Notes under the pieces: generated by a model
What the model was told of the DNA's origin: nothing
What the model saw: the letters and a program-made list of their open reading frames with translations, nothing else
Database searches by the model: none
NCBI GenBank assembly: GCA_021771695.1
Contig: JAETON010000007.1
Coordinates: 49,967 to 113,966 of the forward strand
Origin: Lachnospiraceae bacterium
GTDB lineage: Bacteria > Bacillota > Clostridia > Lachnospirales > Lachnospiraceae
Reading direction: 5' to 3'
Length of the DNA stretch: 64,000 bases
Shown here: in pieces, positions 54,275 to 63,210 of the stretch
Position numbering within the stretch: the stretch's first letter is position 1
How the letters are laid out: each line of letters starts with the position of its first letter
Translations under genes and position numbers: made by a program

Positions 54275-55579
54275 ATGAGTTTAAAAGAAAAAGCCAAAAT
54301 GATGATACCAGACAGCATTTATTTAAGATATAGATATAGAAAAATTATGGGAAAATCACTGAATCTAAATAATCCGCAGACATTTAATGAAAAACTTCAG
54401 TGGCTTAAACTTTATGACCGTAAGCCAATATATACAACTCTGGTTGATAAATATGAAGTTAAACCATATGTAGCGGGTCTGATTGGAGAGCAATATATTA
54501 TTCCAACACTGGGTGTTTGGGAGCATTTTGATGATATTGATTTTGATAAGTTACCGGACCAGTTTGTGCTTAAGTGTTCACATGATAGTGGGGGGTTAGT
54601 AATCTGTTCGGATAAGCGGAAACTGGATAAAGATAAGGCAAAACAAAAAATTGAAGTGTCATTAAAAAAAAATTTTTATTGGATGGCGCGTGAATGGCCG
54701 TATAAAAATGTTAAGCCTCGAATTATTGCAGAACAATATATGGCAGATGATCTAAGAGATTACAAATATTTTTGTTTTAATGATGAACCAAAATTGATTT
54801 TGGTTTGCAGTGAAAGATTTACGGAGGATGGATTAAAAGAAGATTTCTATAATGAATCATGGAAGCACCTTGATATTGTGCCTACCTTACATCAGGATTC
54901 TGTTCATTCGATTCCTGAACCAGTTCATTTTGAAACTATGAGGCAGCTAGCAAAAAAAATGTCTGAGGAAATTAATTTTTCAAGAATTGATTTTTACGAA
55001 GTTGAAGATAGAGTATATTTTGGGGAAATAACCTTTTATCCAGAAAGTGGTTTTGAAGGATTTAGACCAGATAAATGGGATAATGAATTTGGCAAATGGT
55101 TGTCATCATCGGATATGTATTGTCTAGAATGTGGAGGTGTGAAATATTATTTGACATCTTCGTGTGGTAACTTACTAAATACAAAAGCGTTGGTCGATTA
55201 TAAATTTTTCTGTTATAATGGTGTGGCCGACTGTGTAATGGTATGTACAGAAAGAGAAACTGGAGAGCCTAAATTTTATTTCTTTGATAGGAACTGGGAA
55301 CTACGTCGTTGGAATATCAGAGGGAAAAATGCTCCGGAAGGTTTTTCGTTGCCCAAACCATCCAATATGGATAAAATGTTTGAAATAGCTGAAAAGTTAT
55401 CAATTGGAATACCATATGTTCGGGTTGATTTGTATAGTATAAATGGGAACATTTATTTTGGTGAGATGACATTTTATCCGCAGAGCGGATTCGATACCAA
55501 TCTTTTGGAAGAAGCGGATATTGCTTTGGGGGAAATGCTTGATTTAACTAAATCGAACCATAGGTTTGCAGATAAATAA
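54275..55579 (+). CDS. TupA-like ATP-grasp protein with duplicated C-terminal half
   Basis: A 434-residue protein. Residues 1-275 are a complete TupA-like ATP-grasp domain (PF14305 type): NLNNPQTFNEKLQWLKLYDR, KYEVKPYVAGLIGEQYIIP, FVLKCSHDSGG, KPRIIAEQYM, and FGEITFYPESGF. Residues about 300-430 repeat the C-terminal half alone (VDYKFFCYNGV, YVRVDLYSINGNIYFGEMTF). TupA was named in Bacillus for teichuronopeptide synthesis, joining amino acids to a uronate polymer. ATG 54275 (MSLKEKAKMM) with GGAAGAG is preferred over TTG 54206, which would add 23 residues of IS-junction sequence. Confidence 0.82.
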   Translation: MSLKEKAKMMIPDSIYLRYRYRKIMGKSLNLNNPQTFNEKLQWLKLYDRKPIYTTLVDKYEVKPYVAGLIGEQYIIPTLGVWEHFDDIDFDKLPDQFVLKCSHDSGGLVICSDKRKLDKDKAKQKIEVSLKKNFYWMAREWPYKNVKPRIIAEQYMADDLRDYKYFCFNDEPKLILVCSERFTEDGLKEDFYNESWKHLDIVPTLHQDSVHSIPEPVHFETMRQLAKKMSEEINFSRIDFYEVEDRVYFGEITFYPESGFEGFRPDKWDNEFGKWLSSSDMYCLECGGVKYYLTSSCGNLLNTKALVDYKFFCYNGVADCVMVCTERETGEPKFYFFDRNWELRRWNIRGKNAPEGFSLPKPSNMDKMFEIAEKLSIGIPYVRVDLYSINGNIYFGEMTFYPQSGFDTNLLEEADIALGEMLDLTKSNHRFADK

Positions 55580-55669
55580 AGATACCGTATGTACTTACAG
55601 CGGTGGCACTGTGTATGTTTTGTTATTTAGTAATTGATTTGATTGTAGCAAGAGAAGAGGTATGAAAAG

Positions 55670-56644
55670 ATGAAAACAGTAGGATTTCCGATTAGCCATA
55701 AAGAAAATGAAAACAGGCGAGCTGTTGTACCAGCACATATTAAATTTATTTCACACCCAGAATGCTTGTATTTTGAAGAAGGGTATGGAAATGTACTGGG
55801 GATTACAGATGATGAATATGAAGCATGTGGATGTCATATTGTTTCACATAATGAGACTCTTACAAAGGAAATTGTTTGCGATCCTAAAATTGGAGATGCA
55901 GATTATCTCGAAACGTTGTATGAACAGACTATCTTTGGTTGGGTACATGCAACACAGAACAGAGATATTACTGATAAGCTGATCAATGGGAAATTGACTG
56001 CTTATGCATGGGAAAAGATGTTTCAAAAAGGGCGCCATGTGTTCTGGTGAAACAATGAGCTTGCAGGTGAGGCAGCAGTAATGCACGCATTTCAATGTTA
56101 TGGTAGAATGCCATACGAAACGGATGTGGCAGTTATAGGAAGAGGAAATACTGCTCGTGGTGCAATAAAGGTACTTAATATGCTTGGCGCGGATGTTCGC
56201 CAGTACGATAGGAGAACAGAAAAACTTCTGAGGGACGAGATAGAAAGATATGATGTAATCGTAAACTTTGTTTTATGGGATGTAATGCGCAAAGATCATA
56301 TTATTTATCGCAAAGATTTAAAACGCATGAAGCGTAATTCGATGATTATTGATGTTAGCTGTGACCGAAATGGCGGGGTCGAAACGAGCATTCCAACAAC
56401 GATTGAGGATCATGCGTATATTATTGATGGTGTCCTTCATTACGTTGTAGATCATACCCCGGCACTGTTCTATAAAACATTTACTTGGAACAATTCGGAA
56501 GTGATTTGGAGGTATCTTGACGAGCTGATTCAAGATAGATGTAAAGAAACTTTAAATGAGGCTTTGATTATGCGGCAGGGTGAAATTGTGGATAGTGAAA
56601 TAATTAGTTTTCAGGGACGACAAGTGATGAAGAACCAAGTATGA
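55670..56644 (+). pseudogene. N5-(carboxyethyl)ornithine synthase, interrupted by in-frame TGA
   Basis: About 324 codons that align in one frame with CEOS-type enzymes (L. lactis type), relatives of alanine dehydrogenase that condense pyruvate with ornithine or lysine using NADPH. VGFPISHKENENRRAVVPAH, CDPKIGDADYLETL, FGWVHATQNRDITDKL and GRHVFW precede a TGA at 56048-56050; reading continues in frame with NNELAGEAAVMHAF, the Rossmann motif VIGRGNTARGA, DVSCDRNGGVETS and VVDHTPALFY. Only one codon is wrong; CGA to TGA (Arg) is the simple explanation. Ribosome binding site AGAAGAGG. Without readthrough no full enzyme forms. Confidence 0.87.
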
Positions 56645-56837
56645 ATTAGTTGGAAATTTATTTTTTCAAAGATTCTGCTTTTGTAAGAGGAAATGAATGA
56701 TAACTGGGAAATCAGTTTGAACTTGGCATGTGACAGTCCTCTATGTGCTGATTGGGAAAAGATAATTTTCTAAACTCGTGGGAGTATAATATCGTTGTTT
56801 CCCATAGTATTAAGGAATATCTTGAGGTGACAGTAGA
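56645..56837 (+). other. Gap with degenerate coding remnants
   Basis: A short ORF from ATG 56693 (MNDNWEISLNLACD...) stops at 56773 and a second frame continues NSWEYNIVVSHSIKEYLEV before the flippase start. The stretch looks like the frameshifted start of a lost gene whose family I cannot name. Confidence 0.35.
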
Positions 56838-58337
56838 ATGAGAAAAAAAAGACTATTTTATAATACAATATCTTCATTATCTTTTCAAGTGACTACAATC
56901 GTGTGTGGATTTATTCTACCAAGGCTGATTTTGAATGCATTTGGATCTAATGTTAATGGTCTTGTCAATTCTATAACGCAGTTTTTAGGCATTATTTCGT
57001 TTTTGGAGCTTGGTGTGGGTGCTGTTGTTCAATCCGCACTGTATAAACCTTTAGCTAAAAATAGAAAAGATGATGTTAGCAAAATAATTGTATCAGCTAA
57101 TAGATTTTTCAGACGATTGGCACAAATTTTGCTGATTTATGTTGTCATATTAGTAATCTTTTATCCAATGTTTGCAGGAAAGGATTATGGATTTGTATAT
57201 ACAGCAACCTTAATTGTGACCATTTCAATTAGTTCTTTTGCTCAGTATTATTTCGGTATAGTGAACCGTTTGTTGCTTACAGCGGATCAGCGTGGATATA
57301 TACAATACACGGCTCAAACGATAGCTGTTGTTAGTAATACAGTTGCTTGTTATGTACTGATTATACTAGAATATAATATACAGATTGTCAAATTGACAAC
57401 ATCTTTGATTTATCTGATTCAGCCCTTTGCTATTTATCTGTATGTACGTAAACATTATAAGATAGATACTAAAATTAAATATAATAAAGAACCTATTCCA
57501 CAAAAATGGAATGGTATTGCACAGCATGTAGCAGCAGTAATTCTTGATGGTACTGATACGGTTGTTTTAACTCTATTTTCTACATTAGCTGATGTTTCTA
57601 TTTATTCAGTTTATTTTCTGGTTGTCAAGGGTGTAAAGCAATTGTTTATGTCAATGACAAATGGGATAACATCTTTAATTGGAGAATTATGGGCTAGGCA
57701 GGAAATTTCTGAATTAAGGAAAACATTTGGATGGACAGAATGGGTCATTCACACGGGAACGATTTTTGTATTTGGCGTTACAGCTGTCCTCATTGTACCA
57801 TTTATAAGAGTGTACACGTTGGGGATAAACGATGTCGATTACATCCAGCCATTGTTTGCGGTGTTGATTGTTACTGCAAACGCAGTGCATTGTTTACGTT
57901 TGCCATATAATATAATGATTTTGGCGGCAGGGCATTATAAACAAACGCAAAATAATTATATTATTGCATCAGCAATTAATATTGTAGTATCAATTTTGGC
58001 TGTAAAAGTATGGGGACTTGTTGGCGTTGCAATAGGAACATTAATTGCTATGGCGTATCAGACTCTTTGGATGGCTTGGTATGATTCAAAGAATTTAATA
58101 AAGTGGCCGTTTAAGAATTTTATGAAGCAGATTTTGGTTGATATTGTGACGGTCATTTTGTGTGGATTAGCAAGTTCGATATTTTCTATGTATTCTGTAA
58201 GTTATTTTGGTTGGATTATAAAAGCTTTAGAAGTAGCTATAGCTTGGTTCATTATTATGATTGCTGTAAATGTGATTTTTTATCGTGATAAAATGTTTCA
58301 AATGGTTAATGTGGTTAAGAAAAAGTTGGTAAAATGA
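56838..58337 (+). CDS. Oligosaccharide flippase (Wzx), intact
   Basis: A 499-residue membrane protein with about 12-14 helices and the polysaccharide-flippase pattern: SLSFQVTTIVCGFILPRLIL, FGSNVNGLVNSITQFLGIIS, a central GTDTVVLTLFSTLADVSIYS, and FFAVLIVTANAV-type C-terminal half. It moves lipid-linked repeat units across the membrane. It differs in sequence from the decayed flippase at 49.7 kb and lies inside the IS-flanked cassette, so it was likely acquired with it and serves a modified repeat unit. GAGGTGACAG precedes the ATG. Confidence 0.9.
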   Translation: MRKKRLFYNTISSLSFQVTTIVCGFILPRLILNAFGSNVNGLVNSITQFLGIISFLELGVGAVVQSALYKPLAKNRKDDVSKIIVSANRFFRRLAQILLIYVVILVIFYPMFAGKDYGFVYTATLIVTISISSFAQYYFGIVNRLLLTADQRGYIQYTAQTIAVVSNTVACYVLIILEYNIQIVKLTTSLIYLIQPFAIYLYVRKHYKIDTKIKYNKEPIPQKWNGIAQHVAAVILDGTDTVVLTLFSTLADVSIYSVYFLVVKGVKQLFMSMTNGITSLIGELWARQEISELRKTFGWTEWVIHTGTIFVFGVTAVLIVPFIRVYTLGINDVDYIQPLFAVLIVTANAVHCLRLPYNIMILAAGHYKQTQNNYIIASAINIVVSILAVKVWGLVGVAIGTLIAMAYQTLWMAWYDSKNLIKWPFKNFMKQILVDIVTVILCGLASSIFSMYSVSYFGWIIKALEVAIAWFIIMIAVNVIFYRDKMFQMVNVVKKKLVK

Positions 58338-58456
58338 TGAAAGAAAAACACAGAATAAATGATAATATCAAGACTACGGTTGCTATTTGGACTGTGAAAA
58401 ATGGTATTTTATGGCGGATATGTTATTGTTCGAGAAAATAAGAGTTGAGTGTCCCG

Positions 58457-59168
58457 TTAGAAATTGATTATTTCAAATAAAGAAGAAAAATATGTAGTCA
58501 AATTACAGTGATATTGAATTGTAGAATCGTTGCCCAGTTTCCGTATAGCGAGAATGCATAGTCCGACGGAACGGTTATCGGATACACGGTATTCAATGAT
58601 AGAATGTGATAGTGCATCCATGATGAACCAGATGTATCCTTTGACACCACGGACTTTGATATAGGTTTCGTCAGCAGTGAGTATATCAGAAGGTTTGTAA
58701 TCATAGTTATCAACAAAGGGTTTGACAACCACTGTGGCTGTTTTGCAGTAGTTGGCAATTTGTTGGTACGATTATGAATATGTTATACAAATCTTTTAGT
58801 GCCTGAGAGGTCTTACGAAGTGATAAACCAAGATTTACGTGAAGAGTCAGGCACAGAGACATGATATAGGAGTTATGTTTTGTAAATTTAAGAGAAGATG
58901 AATTTTTAGAAGGAGAGGAAATATCCAACTTAAAGAAATCCACAGTGAATTCATGGTAGATATAGTGGAGTTTGTATTTATTTTTACGGAAATCTTCTTT
59001 TAAATCACCCTGGCCAACTTTAGCAAGGTTGTGGAGATAGAAAGAGCATTTAAGGTTAATATATTTGTGTATGCGAAAAAAGGATTTGTCTTTAATAGAA
59101 ACAAGATTGTGGCTGTGGTGTGGACAGAAGAAATGCAATGTAGTAATAGTGTAGTCACCAGAGGTCAA
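58457..59168 (-). pseudogene. DDE transposase fragment, frameshifted and truncated
   Basis: Minus-strand remains of a transposase. The 59168-58775 frame has the N-terminal zinc-ribbon-like start, KHNSYIMSLCLTLHVNLGLS and LRKTSQALKDLYNIF. After a frameshift near 58773 the frame reads SYQQIANYCKTATVVVKPFV, ILTADETYIKVRGVKGYIWF (first catalytic Asp) and VSDNRSVGL, then loses similarity near 58500. The rest of the DDE core is absent. A different family from the IS3 copies around it, so it is an older insertion. Confidence 0.8.
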
Positions 59169-59283
59169 TGTTTTTTTATTGCAAACTCTGGTGTTAGAAT
59201 ATAAATAGTATAAGTCAAAATGAGAATTCCTAATCTAATAATTATGGTACAATATAGGTACCGCACTGAAGGAGGATCTCATT

Positions 59284-59568
59284 ATGGCAAAGCACTATGA
59301 CAAACAGTTTAAACTTGATGCAGTCCAGTATTATCATAATCATAGAGATTTAGGATTACAGGGTTGTGCATCAAATCTTGGAATCAGCCAGCAGACATTA
59401 TCCCGTTGGCAAAAAGAACTGCGTGAAACAGGAGATATTGAATGCCGTGGTTCTGGTAACTATGCTTCTGATGAAGCGAAAGAAATCGCACGTTTAAAAC
59501 GAGAATTACGAGACGCACAGGATGCTCTTGATGTATTAAAAAAAGCAATCAACATTCTGGGAAAATGA
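59284..59568 (+). CDS. IS3-family transposase OrfA (helix-turn-helix)
   Basis: A 94-residue protein: HYDKQFKLDAVQYYHNHRDL, the HTH CASNLGISQQTLSRWQKELR near residue 28, and a C-terminal leucine-zipper-like helix (KEIARLKRELRDAQDALDVL). It binds the element ends and oligomerises with OrfAB. GGAGG precedes the ATG. The stop overlaps orfB by ATGA, as usual in IS3. Confidence 0.92.
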   Translation: MAKHYDKQFKLDAVQYYHNHRDLGLQGCASNLGISQQTLSRWQKELRETGDIECRGSGNYASDEAKEIARLKRELRDAQDALDVLKKAINILGK

Positions 59569-60262
59569 CGGAAGCCATTTATCTTGAAGTTACTGAGAAG
59601 GCAGAAACTGCTCACAAGGCAAAACGCCGGGTTTCTGTCTCCGGAATGTTGAAATATCTTGGCGTTTCTCGTTCCGGTTATCGTGCATGGCCCCATCATG
59701 TTCCATCAAACGCTGAAAAGCGTCGTGAAACAATAAAAGCGAAAATCAAGGATATCTATGAGGAATCAAAACAGAACTATGGTGCTCCTAAAATCACCAA
59801 AAAGTTACAGGAAAACGGAGAACGTATTTCTGAACGCACTGTCGGTAAATATATGAAGCAAATGGGGATGAAAGCACAGTGGGTAAAGCCATATACCATT
59901 ACCACGAAAGATTCTGATTTCAGTAGCGAGTTACAAAATATCCTTGATGAAAAATTTAACCCGGAACGACCAAATGCTGTTTGGTGTTCTGATATTACCT
60001 ATATCTGGACGATAGACGGATTTGTATATCTGACCAGTATTATGGATTTATTTTCCAGAAAAATCATTCCCTGATCAAACGTGAATGGCTGAATCGTTTC
60101 AAAATCCGTGATTATAATCATGCATATCGATTGATCTTCGAATATCTGGAAGATTTTTACAATACAAAACGTATTCATAGCCATTGTGACTATATGTCAC
60201 CGAACGATTATGAAGAACTGTATCAAAAGCTCCAGAAGGATGAATTGCTGATGGCAGGTTAA
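59565..60262 (+). pseudogene. IS3-family transposase OrfB, internal deletion and frameshift
   Basis: The first 169 codons are intact (RVSVSGMLKYLGVSRSGYRAW; YGAPKITKKLQENGERISER; VWCSDITYIW with the first catalytic Asp; IMDLFSRKII). A deletion at about 60062-60070 then causes a stop. In the other frame the C-terminus resumes LIKREWLNRFKIRDYNHAY to a TAA at 60262. The missing segment holds the second catalytic Asp and the Glu region and is the portion found at 53938-54127 in copy 1. A TCATT present on both sides may have guided the deletion. Confidence 0.88.
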
Positions 60263-60349
60263 GATGAGGAAAACCTCATTTTAACTTGTACTAAATCTTG
60301 ACATAGGACCAGATTGAACAAATAAGATAAAATGAGAGGATAATGATAC

Positions 60350-61254
60350 ATGATATTAACAAATTTGTTAAAAAGAATAATACGTAAACTTGTATGGATT
60401 GCTGCCCCGGTATGTACTAGCATTTCTCCAATGTTAAATACTAAGTTATTGTATTTTTATAGTTTCAGAAGAAAACTTGATATGAATAATCCTATAACGT
60501 TGAATGATAAGATATTATGGCTGAAGTTTAACACATATTGGAATAATCCTATTATTAAGCAGTGTGCTGACAAATATGAGGTTAGGAGATATCTTGAAGA
60601 AAAAGGGCTTTCTGATCTTTTGGTAAAAATGATTTCTTCATACGATAGTCCTGACCAAATAAAATGGGATGACCTTCCTAGTTCATTTGCAATGAAGCTT
60701 AATGTAGGATGTGGAATGAACTTGATAGTATCAGATAAAAGTACATTAAACATTAAAGATACCGCATTGATGCTTAACAAGTGGATGAAAGAAGAATATT
60801 GGCGAGACTTCTCTGAGATGCAATATAAAGATGTAAAAAAAGAATTATAGTTGAAGAGTATCTCAGTAACGAGGATGGTAGTCCGCTTAATGATTATAAG
60901 TTTTATTGTATGAATGGAAAAAGTAAATATGTCATGATTTGCGTAGACCGTATTATAGGAAAAAAGGTTAAATATTTCTATTTTGATAGGGATTGGAATA
61001 TGATGCCATATACGCAGGATGCGTTGAATGATCCGAATCGGATTATTCCTAAGCCCGATCATATTGATGAAGCATTTGAGTATGCTGAAAAGCTATCAAA
61101 AGATTTTCCCTTTGTTCGAGTAGACTTATATATTGTAAATGGGAAAATATATTTTGGGGAATTAACTTTTACACCATCTGCAGGATTGGATAGCGGGCGA
61201 CTGAGATCAACAGATGAAATTCTTGGGGCACAGTTAGTGTTACCTTTGAAATAA
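60350..61254 (+). pseudogene. TupA-like ATP-grasp protein, A7-tract frameshift
   Basis: Two frames together spell one TupA-like protein of about 300 residues. The first 165 codons (MNNPITLNDKILWLKFNTYW, KQCADKYEVRRYL, SFAMKLNVGCGMN) end EMQYKDVKKEL at 60850. In the next frame the protein continues RIIVEEYLSNEDG, NDYKFYCMNGKS, FVRVDLYIVNGKIYFGELTF. Eight instead of seven A after GATGT near 60831-60842 would restore the frame. The tract reads A AAA AAA in the zero frame, a slippery site for -1 slippage. Start ATG 60350 with GAGAGGATAATG upstream. It could ligate an amino acid or opine to a sugar carboxylate. Confidence 0.82.
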
Positions 61255-61293
61255 AATATTTAAATAAAAAACAAAAAAGGGGATATATATCAA

Positions 61294-62364
61294 ATGGATA
61301 TAACGATAATAGGATGTGGAAATGCTGGTTCAACGGTAGCTGCTGATTTATCCTTAAAAGGACATTCAGTAACATTGTTAAAGACATCAAATGCTATGCA
61401 TAATGAACATTTTAAAAAAGTTAAAGATACTAAATATATAAAAATAATTGAGAAAGGCAAATGTCACATTACCTCTGTATCTGTTACAACAGATTTTGAA
61501 TCGGCAATTCGAGGGAAAAAATTAATTATTTTATATATACAAACAAATTATCAAGAAGATATTATCAAGAAAATTTCCCCATACCTATGTGATGACCAAG
61601 TGATTCTTGTAGAACCAGGCTATTTTGCAACATGTTTTTTTAAAAAATACTGTAATAAAGATATTGTTATCATTGAGGCTGAAAGTTCACCGATAGACTG
61701 TAGGATAATTGAACCTGGAGTCGTAAAAGTTCTTTTCAGAAACGTCTGTAACCCTGTTGGGGTGTATCCTGCCCAAAAACAGCAATTAGCTAAGGCGGTT
61801 TTAGATGATACGGAATTTCCATTTGAAATTATAAGTAATGTAGTTGAGGCTGCGTTACACAACCCTAATCTTATTGTCCATACGGTTGGTGCAATATTTT
61901 CTATTCCAAGAATTGAATATGTTGCTAAAAACGGTGGGAAATATTCGATGTATAAAGAGGTGTTTACCGAGCATGTTTGGAATTTAGTTTTAAAACTAGA
62001 TGACGAAAAAATGAATGTCTTAGAAAAAATTGGAAGTAAAAGACTCCCGTATGTTGAGGCTTGTAAACTTCGAAATTCTTTGGATATGAATCAAGATGCA
62101 ACGGAAGTATTTTTTAATTATGCTAATAATTCTGCTCCTTCAGGTCCAGATGTCCCCGATTCTCGTTATATTACTGAAGATGTACCACAGGGTCTGGTAC
62201 TGCTTGAATCATTGGGAAGAGTTTTAGATGTGCAAACGCCAATTTGTACGGCATTAATTGATTGCGTATCTGCTCTTATGGATCGGGATTTTAGAGCTGA
62301 AGGGCGCACTGTTGAAAGATTGGGTATTGAAAACGTAATGACAATACTGAATGATAAAAGCTGA
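61294..62364 (+). CDS. Octopine/nopaline (opine) dehydrogenase family protein
   Basis: A 356-residue NAD(P)-dependent enzyme. DITIIGCGNAGSTVAADLSL is the N-terminal Rossmann motif with GxGxxG; the ILYIQTNYQEDIIKKI and VEPGYFATCFF region closes it. The C-terminal half has the all-helical octopine dehydrogenase domain (VEAALHNPNLIVHTVGAIFS with candidate catalytic His). Family members reductively couple a keto acid such as pyruvate to the amino group of an amino acid. AAAAGGGG precedes the ATG. Unlike its neighbours the frame is intact. Substrates are unknown; a role in making a capsule opine is inference from context. Confidence 0.85.
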   Translation: MDITIIGCGNAGSTVAADLSLKGHSVTLLKTSNAMHNEHFKKVKDTKYIKIIEKGKCHITSVSVTTDFESAIRGKKLIILYIQTNYQEDIIKKISPYLCDDQVILVEPGYFATCFFKKYCNKDIVIIEAESSPIDCRIIEPGVVKVLFRNVCNPVGVYPAQKQQLAKAVLDDTEFPFEIISNVVEAALHNPNLIVHTVGAIFSIPRIEYVAKNGGKYSMYKEVFTEHVWNLVLKLDDEKMNVLEKIGSKRLPYVEACKLRNSLDMNQDATEVFFNYANNSAPSGPDVPDSRYITEDVPQGLVLLESLGRVLDVQTPICTALIDCVSALMDRDFRAEGRTVERLGIENVMTILNDKS

Positions 62365-62471
62365 AAGATGTTCTGTTCTAATGTGAACCTGGTTGACAAG
62401 GTATTATACTGGGTCGAATCCTGGAAAGAAAAACATATTTCTTTTATTTAAACATATAACCGGAGGGATTG

Positions 62472-63209
62472 ATGATGTCTTTATTTACTGGAAAAATTTT
62501 AATGATTACAGGAGGAACTGGTTCGTTCGGAAATGCCGTACTTAATCGTTTCCTCGCAACAGATATAGGGGAAATACGCATTTTCTCTAGGGATGAAAAG
62601 AAACAGGATGGCATGCGCCGCGAGTTTTAGACAAAAATGCCAGAGGTATCGGACAAGATCGGCTTCTATATTGGGGATGTATGTGATCTTCAGTCCGTTA
62701 AAAATGCTATGCATGGTGTGGACTACATATTTCATGCGGCTGCTTTGAAACAGGTTCCTTCTTGCGAATTTTTTCCTATCGAAGCAGTAAAGACCAATGT
62801 AATTGGAACAGAGAATGTTTTGACGGCAGCCGGTAAAATGACTCGCTTTATTATGAGCTTGGAAGAAGCAGTAGACTTGGTATTGTTTGCGTTTGAACAT
62901 GGTGATCCAGAAGATATTCTTGTGCAGAAGGCACCGGCTTGTACAATTCAAACTCAGGCAGAAGCTGTTTGTGAATTATTTAGCGGTGACAAAGCGTCTG
63001 TTAAGGTAATTGGTATTCGTCACGGTGAAAAGATGTATGAAACATTACTCACCAACGAGGAATGCGCTCATGCTATCGACATGGGTAATTATTATCGTGT
63101 TCCATGTGATAAGCGTAGTTTGAACTATGATAAATACTTCAGTAAAGGTGATGCCGAACGTAATACCTTGACTGAGTTTAATAGTAATAATACTGTCAAC
63201 CGTTTTTGA
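62472..63209 (+). pseudogene. UDP-HexNAc dehydratase/epimerase (FnlA/CapE-like), nonsense codon and core deletion
   Basis: Start MSLFTGKILMITGGTGSFG is normal for soluble CapE/FnlA enzymes of L-FucNAc-type pathways. An in-frame TAG at 62628-62630 interrupts MRREF-TKMPE; CAG (Gln) would be expected. Reading continues with FHAAALKQVPSCEFFP and GTENVLTAA, then jumps to GKMTRFIMSLEEAVDLVLFA near 62835. About 110 residues, including the catalytic STDKAV...K segment, are absent. The end (TEFNSNNTVNRF) is cut by the IS next to it. Non-functional. Confidence 0.88.
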
Positions 63210-63210
63210 A

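Larger units (their letters stand above)
53783..59346 (+). repeat. Pair of 155-bp direct repeats flanking the cassette (IS3 left ends)
   Basis: 53783-53937 and 59192-59346 are nearly identical and in the same orientation; differences seen include GTAC/GTAT, CCCAAT/CCTAAT and GAT/GAC. They bracket the duplicated TupA gene, the carboxyethylornithine synthase, the intact flippase and the old transposase fragment. Recombination between them would delete this 5.4-kb cassette. Confidence 0.85.
59192..60303 (+). mobile_element. IS3-family (IS150-like) element, copy 2, internally deleted
   Basis: Left end TGTTAGAATATAAATAGTA and right end ACTAAATCTTGACA form the outer tips; inside them TAGTAYAAGTCAAAATGAG (left) pairs with CTCATTTTAACTTGTACTA (right) as the inverted repeats. 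It carries orfA and a deleted orfB. At about 1.11 kb it is short for the family because roughly 190 bp of orfB is missing at 60062-60070. It cannot transpose on its own. Confidence 0.88.

Noticed and set aside
55670..56644. Alternative genetic code with TGA as an amino acid
   Set aside because: Other genes in the window, such as prpC and thiN, end properly at TGA.
58498..58758. An 86-codon minus-strand ORF
   Set aside because: It is an out-of-frame reading of the broken transposase; the homologous frame through this region is SYQQIANYCKTAT onward.
53783..60303. Functional composite transposon
   Set aside because: Copy 1 lacks its right end and both copies have defective transposase genes, so mobility by this route is not supported at present.
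62391..62424. Possible tRNA T-arm (GGGTCGAATCCTGG) next to a TTGACA
   Set aside because: No acceptor, D or anticodon stems fit around it, and no -10 lies at the right distance from the TTGACA.
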